A DNA stretch of 64,000 bases from Lysobacter terrestris (GTDB lineage Bacteria > Pseudomonadota > Gammaproteobacteria > Xanthomonadales > Xanthomonadaceae). The stretch is from NCBI RefSeq assembly GCF_014489475.1, contig NZ_CP060820.1:2682001-2746000 (forward strand), given 5' to 3'. A program made the position numbers and the translations under genes. Under the pieces are notes generated by a model, which worked only from the letters and a program-made list of their open reading frames with translations, did no database searches and was not told the DNA's origin. Below are positions 16,161 to 25,062 of this stretch, piece after piece. Position 1 is the first letter of the stretch. Each line of letters begins with the position of its first letter.

Positions 16161-16240
16161 CGTCACCCCGGCGAACGCCGGGGTCCGGCTTTCAGTGCTC
16201 TTGAAGCTGGAGCTGGGTCCCGGCGTTCACCGGGATGGCG
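16161..16240. repeat. Inverted repeat in the emrA-emrB gap (CCCCGGCGAACGCCGGGG type)
   Basis: The left arm 16161-16186 and right arm 16215-16240 are imperfect reverse complements of each other with a few mismatches, and the left arm itself folds as CCCCGGCG/CGCCGGGG. Elements of this type are common intergenic repeats in proteobacteria. Its place inside the operon means the efflux mRNA would carry the structure. Confidence 0.7.
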
Positions 16241-16274
16241 TTCAGAACATTTCGCTGGAACGGCGAGCAGGAAA

Positions 16275-17462
16275 TCAGCCGCGGCCGCGCGGCAGGTTCT
16301 CGCGGACGATCTTCTGGATCAGCGCTTCGGCCTCGCCCAGCTGCTTCGCGTAGGCATCGGTGGTGAGCAGGGCCTTGTCCTCCGGCTTGCTGGCCAGGAC
16401 GGCACCGCTCTGGTCGCGCAGCGACACGTCGGCGTGCATGCTCAGGCCGATGCGCAGCGGATGCTCGGCGAGCTGCTTGCGATCCAGTTCGATCCGCACC
16501 GGCACGCGCTGCACGATCTTGATCCAGTTGCCGCTGGCGTTCTGCGCCGGCAGCAGGGCGAAGGCGCTGCCGGTGCCGAGGCCGAGGCTGCTGAGCTTGC
16601 CGTCGAATTCGATGTCGTCGCCGTAGAGGTCGGCGTGCAACTGCACCGGCTGGCCGATGCGCATCTTCGCCAACTGGGTTTCCTTGAAGTTGGCTTCGAC
16701 CCAGACCTGCTCGAGCGGGATGACGGTCATCAGCGTCGTGCCGGGCTGCACGCGCTGGCCCAGCTGCACGCTGCGTTTGGCGACGTAACCCGACACCGGC
16801 GCGACGATCGCGGTGCGCTGGTTGTTGAGGTAGGCCTGGCGCAACTGCGCGGCGGCGGCCTTGACCTGCGGCTGGTCGATCACGGTGGTGGCATCGACCA
16901 GGGCGCGGTTGCGGGCGAGGTTCTCGTTCGACACCGACAGCGCGGCCTGCGCGGCAGCGAGTTCGTCGCGCGCGTGGGCGAGTTCTTCCGCGGACACGGC
17001 GCCGGTGGCGACCAGGCCTTCGCGACGCTTCACGTCGGCGCTGGCCTTTTCCACCGCGACGCGGCGCGCGGCGATGTCGGCCTGGCCGGCTTCGACCGCG
17101 CTGTACAGGCCGCGCACGCTGCGCACGGTGCTGGCGAGGTTGGCGACGGCCTGTTCGTAGGCGACGCGGGCGTCGTTCGGGTCGAGCTGCACCAGGATCT
17201 GGCCGGCATCGACCTTCATGCCGTCGTCGGCGCCGATGCTCACGACCGTGCCCACGGTCTGCGGCGTGATCGCGACGACATTGCCCTGCACGTAGGCGTC
17301 GTCGGTGCTTTCGTGCCAGCGCGCGACCAACAGGTACCACAGCGCCCACGCGAAACCGGCGATCACGACTACGACAGCCAGAATCGCCAGCGCGCGCTTG
17401 CGCTTGCTGTTGGGCGGTTGAGCCGGGGTGGTGGCGGCATTCGGATTGATTTTGGTGGTCAT
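16275..17462 (-). CDS. emrA: Membrane fusion (adaptor) protein, EmrA/HlyD family
   Basis: Periplasmic adaptor linking the MFS pump to the outer-membrane channel. The 395 residues start MTTKINPNAATTPAQ; one transmembrane helix at about 24-44 (LAILAVVVVIAGFAWALW) is followed by the family motif STDDAYVQGN, a long helical hairpin region and a lipoyl half (VSGYVAKRSVQLGQRVQPG). The start codon overlaps the upstream outer-membrane gene's stop as ATGA, which suggests translational coupling. An emrB-type partner follows. Confidence 0.93.
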   Translation of the reverse strand: MTTKINPNAATTPAQPPNSKRKRALAILAVVVVIAGFAWALWYLLVARWHESTDDAYVQGNVVAITPQTVGTVVSIGADDGMKVDAGQILVQLDPNDARVAYEQAVANLASTVRSVRGLYSAVEAGQADIAARRVAVEKASADVKRREGLVATGAVSAEELAHARDELAAAQAALSVSNENLARNRALVDATTVIDQPQVKAAAAQLRQAYLNNQRTAIVAPVSGYVAKRSVQLGQRVQPGTTLMTVIPLEQVWVEANFKETQLAKMRIGQPVQLHADLYGDDIEFDGKLSSLGLGTGSAFALLPAQNASGNWIKIVQRVPVRIELDRKQLAEHPLRIGLSMHADVSLRDQSGAVLASKPEDKALLTTDAYAKQLGEAEALIQKIVRENLPRGRG

Positions 17463-18937
17463 GGCGTCGGGGCCTTGCTGAGGTCGTTGCTGTCTTGGTT
17501 GTCGGATGCCGGTGCGGGCAGTTCCAGGCCGCCGCCGAGCGCGCGATCGAGGTCGATCGCCGCGCCGAGGCGCTGTGCGTTCAGCGCGGCGAGTTGCTGC
17601 TCGAGTTGCAGCAGCGGCCGCTGCGCGGCGAGCACGTCGAGCTGGGTGCCGAGCCCGGCCTTGTAGCGCGTGCTGGCGAGCTGCCACGCGGCCTGCGCCG
17701 ATTCCCGTGCGCGTTGCGTCGTGGCCACCTGCGCCTCCAGCGAACGCGCGGCCTGCAGCGCATCGGCGACCTCGTGCAGCGCGCCGACCAGGCTCTGGTT
17801 GTAGTTGGCGACGGCGAGGTCGTACTCGGCATCGCTCTTGGCCAGGTTGTTGCGCAGGCGGCCGCCGTCGAAGATCGGCAGACTGATCGCCGGGCCGCCC
17901 ATGGCAAGCAGGGAGTCGCCGGAGAACAGGTCGGACGGGTTGCCGGCGGCGACACCGACCAGCGCGCTCAGGTTCACCGTCGGATAGAACTCGGCCTTGC
18001 TGGCCTTGATGCCGTGGCGCGCGGCTTCCACGCGCCAGCGCGCGGCGACGACGTCGGGGCGATGGCCGAGCAGTTCGCTGGGAACGACGCCTGGAACGCC
18101 CGGCGCCGCGGCGCGCAGCAGCGCCGGCCGGGCGATATCGAGGCCGCGATCGGGGCCCTTGCCCAGCAGCGCGGCGAGGGCGTTGCGCGCGGCATCGATC
18201 TGCTGCCGCGCGGCCAGCTCCTGTTGCTGCGCGGAGGCGACGGCGGTTTCCGCGTTGCGGATCTGCAACTGGTTGTCGAGGCCGGCCTTGACGCGCTGGC
18301 GGCCGAGTTCGAGCAGCTGCGAGGCGCGCTTCGCGTCCGCATTGGCGACGTCCGCGGCCTCGTGTGCTTGCGCGAGCACGACGTAGGTGCGTGCGATGTT
18401 CGAAGACAGCGTCAAGCGCGCGGCCTGCGCGTCCACTTCCGCGGCACGCGCGAGGCCCAGCGCGGTCTGGAAGCGGGCGCGATGGCCGCCCCAGATGTCC
18501 GGGCTGTACTTGAATTGCAGGCCCAGCAGGGTGACGTCCACGTACTCGCCGCCGAACGGGGGTGGCGCGGCGGTTTCCGGAATCTGCACGCCGGTGTACT
18601 GCGCGGTGGCGCCGAGGGTCGGCTTGCCCGCCGCTTCGGCGAGGCCGGCCTGCGCGATCGCCTGGCGCACGCGCGCGTCGGCCGCATCGAGCGACGGCGT
18701 GCCGGCCAGGGCTTCGTCGATCAGCGCATCGAGTTGCGCGTCACCGAGCGATTGCCACCAGTCGTGCTGCGGGAATCCGGCATCGGATTGCGCGTTCGCG
18801 AGGCTGCGCGAGGCGGCCAAGGAATCGGCGTTCAACACGCTGCCTTGCGGCTCGAGGCCGTGCGTGCTGGCGCAACCGGCAACCAGCAGGGCCAGTGCGG
18901 CGGTGAGCGGCAGCCGGAATGGGGTGGGGTGGGGCAT
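17459..18937 (-). CDS. Outer-membrane efflux lipoprotein (OprM/NodT family)
   Basis: TolC-like channel subunit, the third part of the tripartite pump. The 492-residue product begins MPHPTPFRLPLTAALAL with lipobox VAGC (Cys22), so it is probably lipidated and anchored in the outer membrane. Two long alpha-helical repeats with AARQQIDAARNALAALLG and similar OEP motifs are visible. The ATG at 18937 lies one base after the marR stop, and its own stop overlaps emrA. An internal gene order marR-OMF-emrA-emrB indicates one transcription unit. Confidence 0.93.
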   Translation of the reverse strand: MPHPTPFRLPLTAALALLVAGCASTHGLEPQGSVLNADSLAASRSLANAQSDAGFPQHDWWQSLGDAQLDALIDEALAGTPSLDAADARVRQAIAQAGLAEAAGKPTLGATAQYTGVQIPETAAPPPFGGEYVDVTLLGLQFKYSPDIWGGHRARFQTALGLARAAEVDAQAARLTLSSNIARTYVVLAQAHEAADVANADAKRASQLLELGRQRVKAGLDNQLQIRNAETAVASAQQQELAARQQIDAARNALAALLGKGPDRGLDIARPALLRAAAPGVPGVVPSELLGHRPDVVAARWRVEAARHGIKASKAEFYPTVNLSALVGVAAGNPSDLFSGDSLLAMGGPAISLPIFDGGRLRNNLAKSDAEYDLAVANYNQSLVGALHEVADALQAARSLEAQVATTQRARESAQAAWQLASTRYKAGLGTQLDVLAAQRPLLQLEQQLAALNAQRLGAAIDLDRALGGGLELPAPASDNQDSNDLSKAPTP

Positions 18938-18938
18938 G

Positions 18939-19400
18939 TCAGCTTTCCGAAGAAGAAAGGTTGTCACGGACCAGCGTGAGCAGGCGGGCGAGCGTGTCGC
19001 GGTCGGCATCGCTCATGCCGCGGGTGGCGCGCTCGCGCACGCGCTGGCCACAGTGATTGATGTCCCGCCAGATCGCCACGCCCGTATCGGTGAGGTGGAT
19101 CCGCAGCGCGCGGCGATCCTTGGGGTCGGCCACGCGGGCCACGATGCCGCGCTGTTCGAGCTTGTCCAGCAGGCGGGTCATCGCCCCCGGGTTCAGCTGG
19201 GCGACGGCGGCGAGGTCGGTGACGCTGGCGGTGCCTTCGGCCAGGTGCTTCAGGGTGATGTACTGGCTGAAGTTGAGTTCGTGGCCGGCGGCGCGCAGCT
19301 CGGCTTCCATCCGGGTCCAGAAACCGGCGCGGATCTCGCGCAGCAGCAGGGCCAGGGTGGAGCCGCCGCAGGGCGGCGAAGGGGGCGTGGGGGAGGTCAT
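18939..19400 (-). CDS. MarR-family transcriptional regulator of the efflux operon
   Basis: Winged-helix repressor; members usually release DNA on binding phenolic or lipophilic compounds. The 153 residues include the recognition region LAAVAQLNPGAMTRLLDKL and the wing DPKDRRALRIHLT. First gene of the operon and probably autoregulated through the palindrome at 19425-19448. The ATG at 19400 is the first in-frame ATG. A promoter just upstream would place the transcript start within a few bases of it, and no Shine-Dalgarno is seen. EmrR/MprA of E. coli is the functional analogue. Confidence 0.92.
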   Translation of the reverse strand: MTSPTPPSPPCGGSTLALLLREIRAGFWTRMEAELRAAGHELNFSQYITLKHLAEGTASVTDLAAVAQLNPGAMTRLLDKLEQRGIVARVADPKDRRALRIHLTDTGVAIWRDINHCGQRVRERATRGMSDADRDTLARLLTLVRDNLSSSES

Positions 19401-19408
19401 GGCGCGGA

Positions 19409-19437
19409 AGAATGCTCGCCAGTGCAATATTTGTCAA
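19409..19437 (-). promoter_or_regulatory. Predicted marR-efflux operon promoter
   Basis: On the minus strand: a perfect TTGACA at 19432-19437, a 17-base spacer and CATTCT at 19409-19414. The -35 box lies inside the operator palindrome. Initiation would fall near 19402, two or so bases before the ATG. Confidence 0.65.
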
Positions 19438-19448
19438 TGCAAATATTG
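19425..19448. promoter_or_regulatory. Palindromic MarR operator
   Basis: CAATATTTG (19425-19433), spacer TCAATG, CAAATATTG (19440-19448): a perfect 9-base inverted repeat in an AT-rich patch of otherwise GC-rich DNA. Position over the -35 box fits direct repression. Confidence 0.8.
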
Positions 19449-19505
19449 TTTCAGCAATGGCACGCTGGGGCCCATTCAGCGAGCCCAACGGTCAGATCAG
19501 GGGGC

Positions 19506-20291
19506 TCAGGCTTGGCCGAGCAGCAGTTCCAGCACGAACTTGCTGCCGAAGAAGGCCAGGATCAGCAGCGCCATGGCGGTCAGGGTCCAGCGCACGGCGG
19601 TTGCGCCACGCCAGCCGCGCAGGCGGCGTCCCAGCAGCAGGCCGCCGAACAGCAGCCACGACAGCACGCTGAGCACCGTCTTGTGCACCAGGTGCTGGGC
19701 GAGCAGGTTCTCGACGAAGAGCAGGCCGGTCAGCAGTGTCGCCGTGAGCAGGATGAAGCCGACCGTGATCGTGCGGAACAGCAGGCTTTCGAGTTCGACC
19801 AGGGGCGGGAGCGCACGCAGCCAGCCGTGGAACTCGCGGCGCCGCAGCGCGCGCTCCTGCAGCCATTGCGTCATGGCCAGGAGCGCGGCGATCGCCAGCG
19901 TGGCGTAGGCGAGCAGGGCGCACCAGGCGTGCAACTGCAGGCGCCAGTCGAGTGCTTCGGTCCGGGCATGGCCGTAGGCGGCATACGCCGCAAGCGAAGC
20001 CGCGGCGATGGGGAACACGACCACGCCCAGCGCGGCCATCCGGCCGGTGGCGCCGTACGCCGTGGTCATCGCGGCCATGCCCAGGCCGACCAGGGACAGC
20101 GCCGAGAAGAAATGCAGGTCCGCGCCGCCGGCCTGGCGCCAGGCCAGCGCATGCGTCGCCAGGTGCAGCGCGACGGCGAGCGCCGCGGGCAGCAGCCAGC
20201 GCAGGCCGCGCCGCTGTTCCTGGTGGAGTTGTGCGACCAGCAGGCCGAAGGCCACCAGGTAGAGAACGACGGCGATGAGAACGATTGTCAT
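19506..20291 (-). CDS. ypjD: YpjD/CcsA-type cytochrome c assembly family membrane protein
   Basis: A 261-residue integral membrane protein with about eight hydrophobic helices (MTIVLIAVVLYLVAFGLLVAQL at the start). Size, helix pattern, the LHAWCALLAYATLAIAALLA stretch and C-terminal HLVHKTVLSVLSW fit the CcsA/CcmC-like YpjD family, whose exact role is not established. Position next to and divergent from ffh is the same as in E. coli. The ATG at 20291 is preceded by no strong ribosome-binding site. Confidence 0.85.
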   Translation of the reverse strand: MTIVLIAVVLYLVAFGLLVAQLHQEQRRGLRWLLPAALAVALHLATHALAWRQAGGADLHFFSALSLVGLGMAAMTTAYGATGRMAALGVVVFPIAAASLAAYAAYGHARTEALDWRLQLHAWCALLAYATLAIAALLAMTQWLQERALRRREFHGWLRALPPLVELESLLFRTITVGFILLTATLLTGLLFVENLLAQHLVHKTVLSVLSWLLFGGLLLGRRLRGWRGATAVRWTLTAMALLILAFFGSKFVLELLLGQA

Positions 20292-20364
20292 CGCCGCAGT
20301 GTCGCACACCACCGGGTCGCGGCGCCGTATCGTGAATCCGCGCCGGGAGCACGATGCCAGCCCG

Positions 20365-20370
20365 TATAAT
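20365..20370 (+). promoter_or_regulatory. -10 box of ffh
   Basis: A perfect TATAAT followed by a CG-rich discriminator (TCGCGCCC). No convincing -35 at 16-18 bases. Start of transcription would be near 20377, about 32 bases before ffh. Confidence 0.5.
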
Positions 20371-20408
20371 TCGCGCCCGTTTTCGCTGATCGCACGCAGG
20401 CTTCCCGC

Positions 20409-21776
20409 ATGTTCGAGTCCCTCACCCAGCGTCTCTCCGGCACCATCGATCGCCTGCGCGGTCGCGGCCGCCTGACCGAGGAAAACATCCGCGAGGCCAC
20501 GCGCGAAGTCCGCATCGCCCTGCTCGAAGCCGACGTCGCCCTGCCGGTGGTGCAGGCGCTGATCGAGCGCATCAAGGTCCGCGCCGTCGGCCAGGAAGTG
20601 CTGAAGTCGCTGAGCCCGGGCCAGGCGCTGATCAAGGTCGTGCGCGACGAACTCACCGCGGTGATGGGCTCGACCGCCACCGACCTCAATCTCAACGTGC
20701 CCGCGCCGGCCGTGATCCTGATGGCCGGTCTGCAGGGCGCGGGCAAGACCACCACGGTCGGCAAGCTCGCCAAGCACCTGAAGGAAAAGCGCAAGAAGAA
20801 GGTGATGGTGGTGTCGGCGGACGTGTACCGACCCGCCGCGATCGAGCAGTTGAAGACGCTGGCGCAGCAGGTCGACGTGCTGTTCTTCCCGTCGGATGCG
20901 TCGCAGAAGCCCGAAGCCATCGTGAAGGCCGCGATCGAGGACGCCCGCAAGTCCTACGTCGACGTGCTGATCGTCGACACCGCCGGCCGCACCTCGATCG
21001 ACGAGGCGATGATGGCCGAGATCAAGGCGCTGCACGGCGCGGTGAATCCGGTCGAGACCCTGTTCGTGGTCGACTCGATGACCGGCCAGGACGCCGCGGT
21101 CACCGCCAAGCACTTCGGTGAAGCGCTGCCGCTCACCGGCGTGGTGCTGACCAAGACCGACGGTGACGCGCGCGGTGGTGCGGCGCTGTCGGTGCGCTAC
21201 ATCACCCAGCGTCCGATCAAGTTCATCGGCGTCGGCGAGAAGCCCGATGGCCTCGATGTCTTCCACCCCGACCGTATCGCCAGCCGCATCCTCGACATGG
21301 GCGACGTGCTGTCGCTGGTCGAGCAGGTCGAGCAGCAGGTCGACAAGGACAAGGCGGCCAAGCTCGCGGAGAAGGTTGCCAAGGGCAAGCGCTTCAACCT
21401 CAACGACCTCAAGGACCAGCTCGAACAGATGCAGAACATGGGCGGCATCCACGGCCTCATGGACAAGCTGCCGGGCATGGGCCAGATCCCCGACAACGTG
21501 AAGAACCAGGTCACCGGCAAGGAAGTGCCGCGCATGGTTGCGATCATCAATTCGATGACGTCGAAGGAGCGCCGCAATCCCGACCTGCTCAACGGCTCGC
21601 GCCGCGCCCGCATCGCCAAGGGCGCCGGCCTCACTCCGGCCGACGTCAACAAGCTGATGAAGCAGTACCAGCAGATGGAAAAGATGATGAGCAAGCTCTC
21701 CGGCGGCGGCATGAAGGGCTTGATGCGTGGCATGAAGGGCATGATGGGCGGCCGCGGCGGAATGCCGTTCCGCTGA
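20409..21776 (+). CDS. ffh: Signal recognition particle protein Ffh (SRP54)
   Basis: GTPase that, with 4.5S RNA, targets membrane proteins to SecYEG through FtsY. The 455 residues comprise the N domain (MFESLTQRLSGTIDRL), the G domain with G1 GLQGAGKT (107-114), DTAGRT and TKTDGDARGG, and the methionine-rich M domain ending in GGGMKGLMRGMKGMMGG. Full family length. The SRP RNA gene was not seen in this window. Confidence 0.98.
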   Translation: MFESLTQRLSGTIDRLRGRGRLTEENIREATREVRIALLEADVALPVVQALIERIKVRAVGQEVLKSLSPGQALIKVVRDELTAVMGSTATDLNLNVPAPAVILMAGLQGAGKTTTVGKLAKHLKEKRKKKVMVVSADVYRPAAIEQLKTLAQQVDVLFFPSDASQKPEAIVKAAIEDARKSYVDVLIVDTAGRTSIDEAMMAEIKALHGAVNPVETLFVVDSMTGQDAAVTAKHFGEALPLTGVVLTKTDGDARGGAALSVRYITQRPIKFIGVGEKPDGLDVFHPDRIASRILDMGDVLSLVEQVEQQVDKDKAAKLAEKVAKGKRFNLNDLKDQLEQMQNMGGIHGLMDKLPGMGQIPDNVKNQVTGKEVPRMVAIINSMTSKERRNPDLLNGSRRARIAKGAGLTPADVNKLMKQYQQMEKMMSKLSGGGMKGLMRGMKGMMGGRGGMPFR

Positions 21777-21875
21777 CCGCCGCGCCCACGATGGAATGAT
21801 GTGTTGCCGTCGCCGTGGCGGCACGGCGCAGGCCATGACCTACAGTTCGCGCTGTGCCCTTCGTGCGAGTGCGTC

Positions 21876-22433
21876 ATGTCTGCTGCCGAACACAACGTCC
21901 TGTTCCTGCTGGGCAGCGCCCGCGTCGGCGGCAACGCGCAGTTCCTGGCGCAGCGCATGGCCGCGGCGTTGCCCGCGACCGCCAGCCATCGCACGTTGCA
22001 TCTGGACGACTATCCGCTGCCTGCGTTCCGCGATATCCGGCACTCGGCAGGGGTCTATCCGCCGCCACAGGGCAACGAGCGCGTGCTGGCCGAGGCGACC
22101 CTGGACGCATCCGACCTCGTCATCGCCGCGCCGCTGTACTGGTACAGCCTGCCGGCCAGCGTGAAGCTGTACCTGGATTACTGGAGCGCGTGGATGCGCG
22201 TGCCGGGGCTCGACTTCAAGCAGCAGATGGCGGGCAAGCGTCTCCATGCCGTGTGCGTGCTGAGCGACGAGGACGTCGCGTTCGCCGAACCCTTTGCGCG
22301 CACGCTGGAGCTGAGCGCGGACTACATGGGCATGGAGTGGCGGGGAATGCTCACCGCCTACGGAAACCGCCCGGGCGACGTCGCCCAGGATCTGGAGGCT
22401 GTGGCCCGGGCCGACCGGTTTGCCGTCGCCTGA
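21876..22433 (+). CDS. NAD(P)H-dependent FMN reductase-like flavoprotein
   Basis: A 185-residue flavodoxin-fold protein with the phosphate-binding loop [17 protein letters not shown] near the start and the segment [21 protein letters not shown], typical of the NADPH-dependent FMN reductase / quinone reductase family. Electron acceptor and role cannot be told. It starts at the ATG 21876 ([13 protein letters not shown]). The gene lies between ffh and rpsP, which in E. coli are close neighbours, so it may be a lineage-specific insertion. Confidence 0.8.
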   Translation: MSAAEHNVLFLLGSARVGGNAQFLAQRMAAALPATASHRTLHLDDYPLPAFRDIRHSAGVYPPPQGNERVLAEATLDASDLVIAAPLYWYSLPASVKLYLDYWSAWMRVPGLDFKQQMAGKRLHAVCVLSDEDVAFAEPFARTLELSADYMGMEWRGMLTAYGNRPGDVAQDLEAVARADRFAVA

Positions 22434-22568
22434 GCGGTTGGCTTGTCGCCCCGGCGGGGCGGGCATTCGAGGGTCGTTGCAGAGGCCGGACTTCCCGGGC
22501 GCAGCGGGCGGATGGCCCCAAACCCCGAATTTTCGGGGTGGACGGTTTCCTCGGGCGAATCAATGGCT

Positions 22569-22574
22569 TACAAT
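22569..22574 (+). promoter_or_regulatory. -10-like box upstream of rpsP
   Basis: TACAAT, about 48 bases before the rpsP ATG, with only a weak TTTCCT at -35. A CCCCGA/TCGGGG hairpin lies just upstream (22523-22538). Confidence 0.4.
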
Positions 22575-22621
22575 CCCGCGCTTACCCTGCCATTCCGGCA
22601 GCTGGGCAACACGAGAAAGCA

Positions 22622-22873
22622 ATGGTCAAGATCCGCCTCACCCGTGGCGGCGCGAAGAAGCGCCCCTTCTACCACATCATCGTCACCGACAGCCGCAGCG
22701 CACGCGACGGTCGCAACATCGAGCGCGTGGGTTTCTACAACCCGGTCGCGCAGGGCCAGGAAAAGCGCGTCGAACTCGACCTGGAGCGCGTCAAGCACTG
22801 GGTTTCGAAGGGTGCGCAGCTGACCGACAAGGTCGCCGTCCTCTACAAGGAAGCGGCCAAGGCCGCTGCCTGA
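22622..22873 (+). CDS. rpsP: 30S ribosomal protein S16
   Basis: Small-subunit assembly protein, 83 residues, starting [19 protein letters not shown] and containing [12 protein letters not shown] and the ERVGFYNP motif, all diagnostic. First gene of the classical rpsP-rimM-trmD-rplS operon. The ATG follows GAGAAAGCA. Confidence 0.98.
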   Translation: MVKIRLTRGGAKKRPFYHIIVTDSRSARDGRNIERVGFYNPVAQGQEKRVELDLERVKHWVSKGAQLTDKVAVLYKEAAKAAA

Positions 22874-22915
22874 TTGCTGGCCGCGCCCCGTCGCGCGGCT
22901 GAATCCGCAATCCGC

Positions 22916-23434
22916 ATGAAAGACGATCAAGGGCGCCGCATCCTGCTGGGCAGGGTGACCGGCGCCTTTGGCGTTCGGGGCGAGGCGAAACTCGAGTCCT
23001 GGACCGAGCCGCGCAACGCCATCTTCCGCTACCAGCCGTGGATCCTGCGCGACGCGCAGGGCAACGAGCGCGAGCTGCGCGGCGTGCGCGGCAAGGAAAG
23101 CGGCAAGAACCTCGTCGCCCATTTCCCCGATGTCGCCGATCGCGATGCCGTGGAGGCGATGCGCGGCACCGAGATCTACGTGCCCCGTTCCGCACTGCCG
23201 CCGCCGCAGCCGGGCGAGTTCTACTGGGTGGACCTGGAAGGGCTGCGTGTCGTGAACGTCGAAGGCGTCGACTTCGGCACCGTCTCGCACCTGTTCTCCA
23301 CCGGCGCCAACGACGTGCTGGTTGCGCGCGATGGCGAGCGCGAGCGCATGATTCCGTTCGTGCAGCCGCAATACGTCACCGGCGTCGACTTCGAAGCAGG
23401 CGTCGTGACGGTGGATTGGGATCCCGAGTTCTAG
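22916..23434 (+). CDS. rimM: 16S rRNA processing protein RimM
   Basis: Assembly factor for the 30S head that binds S19. The 172 residues show the N-terminal RimM domain ([21 protein letters not shown]) and the C-terminal PRC-barrel ([17 protein letters not shown]). The start is set at 22916 because the ATG is followed directly by the family N-terminus. It follows rpsP by 42 bases and precedes trmD by about 100. Confidence 0.96.
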   Translation: MKDDQGRRILLGRVTGAFGVRGEAKLESWTEPRNAIFRYQPWILRDAQGNERELRGVRGKESGKNLVAHFPDVADRDAVEAMRGTEIYVPRSALPPPQPGEFYWVDLEGLRVVNVEGVDFGTVSHLFSTGANDVLVARDGERERMIPFVQPQYVTGVDFEAGVVTVDWDPEF

Positions 23435-23537
23435 AAATCCCGGGAGTTCCGTTTCAGATCCGGCTCCCCGAGCCGTGATGGCTGCGACATCCGCGCTGCC
23501 GTCACGACTTCAACCGAATCGTCGTATCAGGGCTGCC

Positions 23538-24299
23538 ATGCGCATCGACGTCATCACGCTGTTTCCCGATTTCATCGCGCAATGCGCCGCGTTCGGCGTC
23601 ACCGGCCGGGCGGGCGAGCGCGGCCTGGTTTCCCTGCATGCGTGGAACCCGCGCGACTACGCCGAAGGCAACTACCGGCGCGTGGACGAGCGGCCGTTCG
23701 GCGGCGGTCCCGGCATGGTCATGCTGATCGATCCGCTGCGGGCGGCGATCGCCGCCGCGCGCGCGGCCGATCCCATGCCCGCCAAGGTGATCTACCTGAG
23801 CCCGCAGGGCGCGCCGCTGACCCAGGCCAGGGCGCGCGAGCTGGCGGCGCGCGAGCGCGTGATCCTGCTATGCGGCCGCTACGAGGGCGTGGACGAACGG
23901 CTGATCGAAGCCGAGGTGGACGAGGAGCTGTCGATCGGCGACTACGTCCTGTCCGGCGGCGAACTGGCCGCGGCCGTGGTGGTCGACTCGGTCGCCCGGT
24001 TGCAGGAAGGGGCGCTGAGCGACGCCGAGTCGGCCGAGCAGGACAGTTTCGAAGGTGGCCTGCTGGACTGCCCGCACTACACCCGCCCGGTCGAACACGC
24101 GCTGGGCCGGGTTCCGGACGTGCTCCTGTCGGGCAACCACGCCGACATTGCCCGCTGGCGGCGCAAGGAGGCCTTGGGCCGGACCTGGCAGCGGCGGCCG
24201 GACCTCCTGGGCGAGGCGGTGCTATCCAAGGCCGATCACAAGCTTTTGGATGAATATCGCGCCAGATTCGCCGAAGTTGGCGACGATTCGGATGGCTGA
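23538..24299 (+). CDS. trmD: tRNA (guanine-N1-)-methyltransferase TrmD
   Basis: SPOUT-class knotted methyltransferase making m1G37, needed to keep reading frame. The 253-residue protein begins [12 protein letters not shown] and carries the knot motifs [15 protein letters not shown] and [14 protein letters not shown], plus HYTRPVE. The length is typical. Immediately after its stop is a hairpin (GCAGGG...CCCTGC enclosing GCGAGCC/GGCTCGC, 24301-24335) with no T-run. Confidence 0.97.
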   Translation: MRIDVITLFPDFIAQCAAFGVTGRAGERGLVSLHAWNPRDYAEGNYRRVDERPFGGGPGMVMLIDPLRAAIAAARAADPMPAKVIYLSPQGAPLTQARARELAARERVILLCGRYEGVDERLIEAEVDEELSIGDYVLSGGELAAAVVVDSVARLQEGALSDAESAEQDSFEGGLLDCPHYTRPVEHALGRVPDVLLSGNHADIARWRRKEALGRTWQRRPDLLGEAVLSKADHKLLDEYRARFAEVGDDSDG

Positions 24300-24300
24300 T

Positions 24301-24335
24301 GCAGGGTGCTTGCGAGCCCATGGCTCGCGCCCTGC
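24301..24335 (+). other. Hairpin between trmD and rplS
   Basis: Outer stem GCAGGG (24301-24306) / CCCTGC (24330-24335) and inner stem GCGAGCC / GGCTCGC with a CAT loop. No U-tract, so a processing or stability element is likelier than a terminator. Confidence 0.45.
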
Positions 24336-24450
24336 CGAACGCCCGACGGCTACGCCAGCGGGCCGGAGGGACAGTGGCGCGGCTGCAATGCCCGCCACCT
24401 GCCATGAAAAAAGCGGCTAACCTCCGGCCACACAAGGGAAAATATGCCGC

Positions 24451-24456
24451 TATAAT
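24451..24456 (+). promoter_or_regulatory. -10 box upstream of rplS
   Basis: A perfect TATAAT in the 244-base trmD-rplS gap, about 88 bases before the rplS ATG; the -35 region is poor. It would give rplS a promoter independent of the operon. Confidence 0.5.
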
Positions 24457-24543
24457 GCACGGCTCGTTTCACCCCTAGCTCCACCGATGCCAGACGTGGG
24501 TCCACGTGCACTCACGCTACAACTACACCAACAGGCCATAGCC

Positions 24544-24930
24544 ATGAACAAGCCGTCCATCCATACGCTCGTCCAGAATTTCGAAGCCGAACAGATCCAG
24601 CGCAAGCTGCCGGATTTCGGCCCCGGCGACACCATCGTCGTCAACGTGAAGGTCAAGGAAGGCAACCGCGAACGCGTCCAGGCCTATGAAGGCGTGGTCA
24701 TCGGCACCAAGAACGCCGGCCTGAATTCCTCCTTCACCGTCCGCAAGATCTCGCACGGCTACGGCGTCGAGCGCGTCTTCCAGACCCACAGCGCGATCAT
24801 CGACTCGGTCGAAGTGAAGCGCCGCGGCAAGGTCCGCGCCGGCAAGCTGTACTACCTGCGTGGCCTGGAAGGCAAGAAGGCCCGCATCAAGGAAGACCTC
24901 GCCGCCTACGCCAAGGCCAAGGCCGAGTAA
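24544..24930 (+). CDS. rplS: 50S ribosomal protein L19
   Basis: Large-subunit protein at the 30S-50S interface. The 128 residues begin [19 protein letters not shown] and contain [19 protein letters not shown] and [16 protein letters not shown], diagnostic for L19. A first ATG 57 bases upstream is not used because the conserved N-terminus starts at 24544. Last gene of the rpsP operon, followed by a strong terminator. Confidence 0.97.
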   Translation: MNKPSIHTLVQNFEAEQIQRKLPDFGPGDTIVVNVKVKEGNRERVQAYEGVVIGTKNAGLNSSFTVRKISHGYGVERVFQTHSAIIDSVEVKRRGKVRAGKLYYLRGLEGKKARIKEDLAAYAKAKAE

Positions 24931-24973
24931 TTCCGCGCAATATCTGGCGCCGCACGCATGTGCCGCGCCGCGA

Positions 24974-25004
24974 CGGCCGCCCCTCGGGGCGGCCGTTTGT
25001 TTTT
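24974..25004 (+). terminator. Rho-independent terminator after rplS
   Basis: A 10-bp perfect stem CGGCCGCCCC / GGGGCGGCCG followed by TTTGTTTTT. Confidence 0.92.
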
Positions 25005-25062
25005 GTGCGGATGAGAGCGGTGTGTCGATCCGGGCCAAGCGCGGCGCGATAATCGCGTGGCA

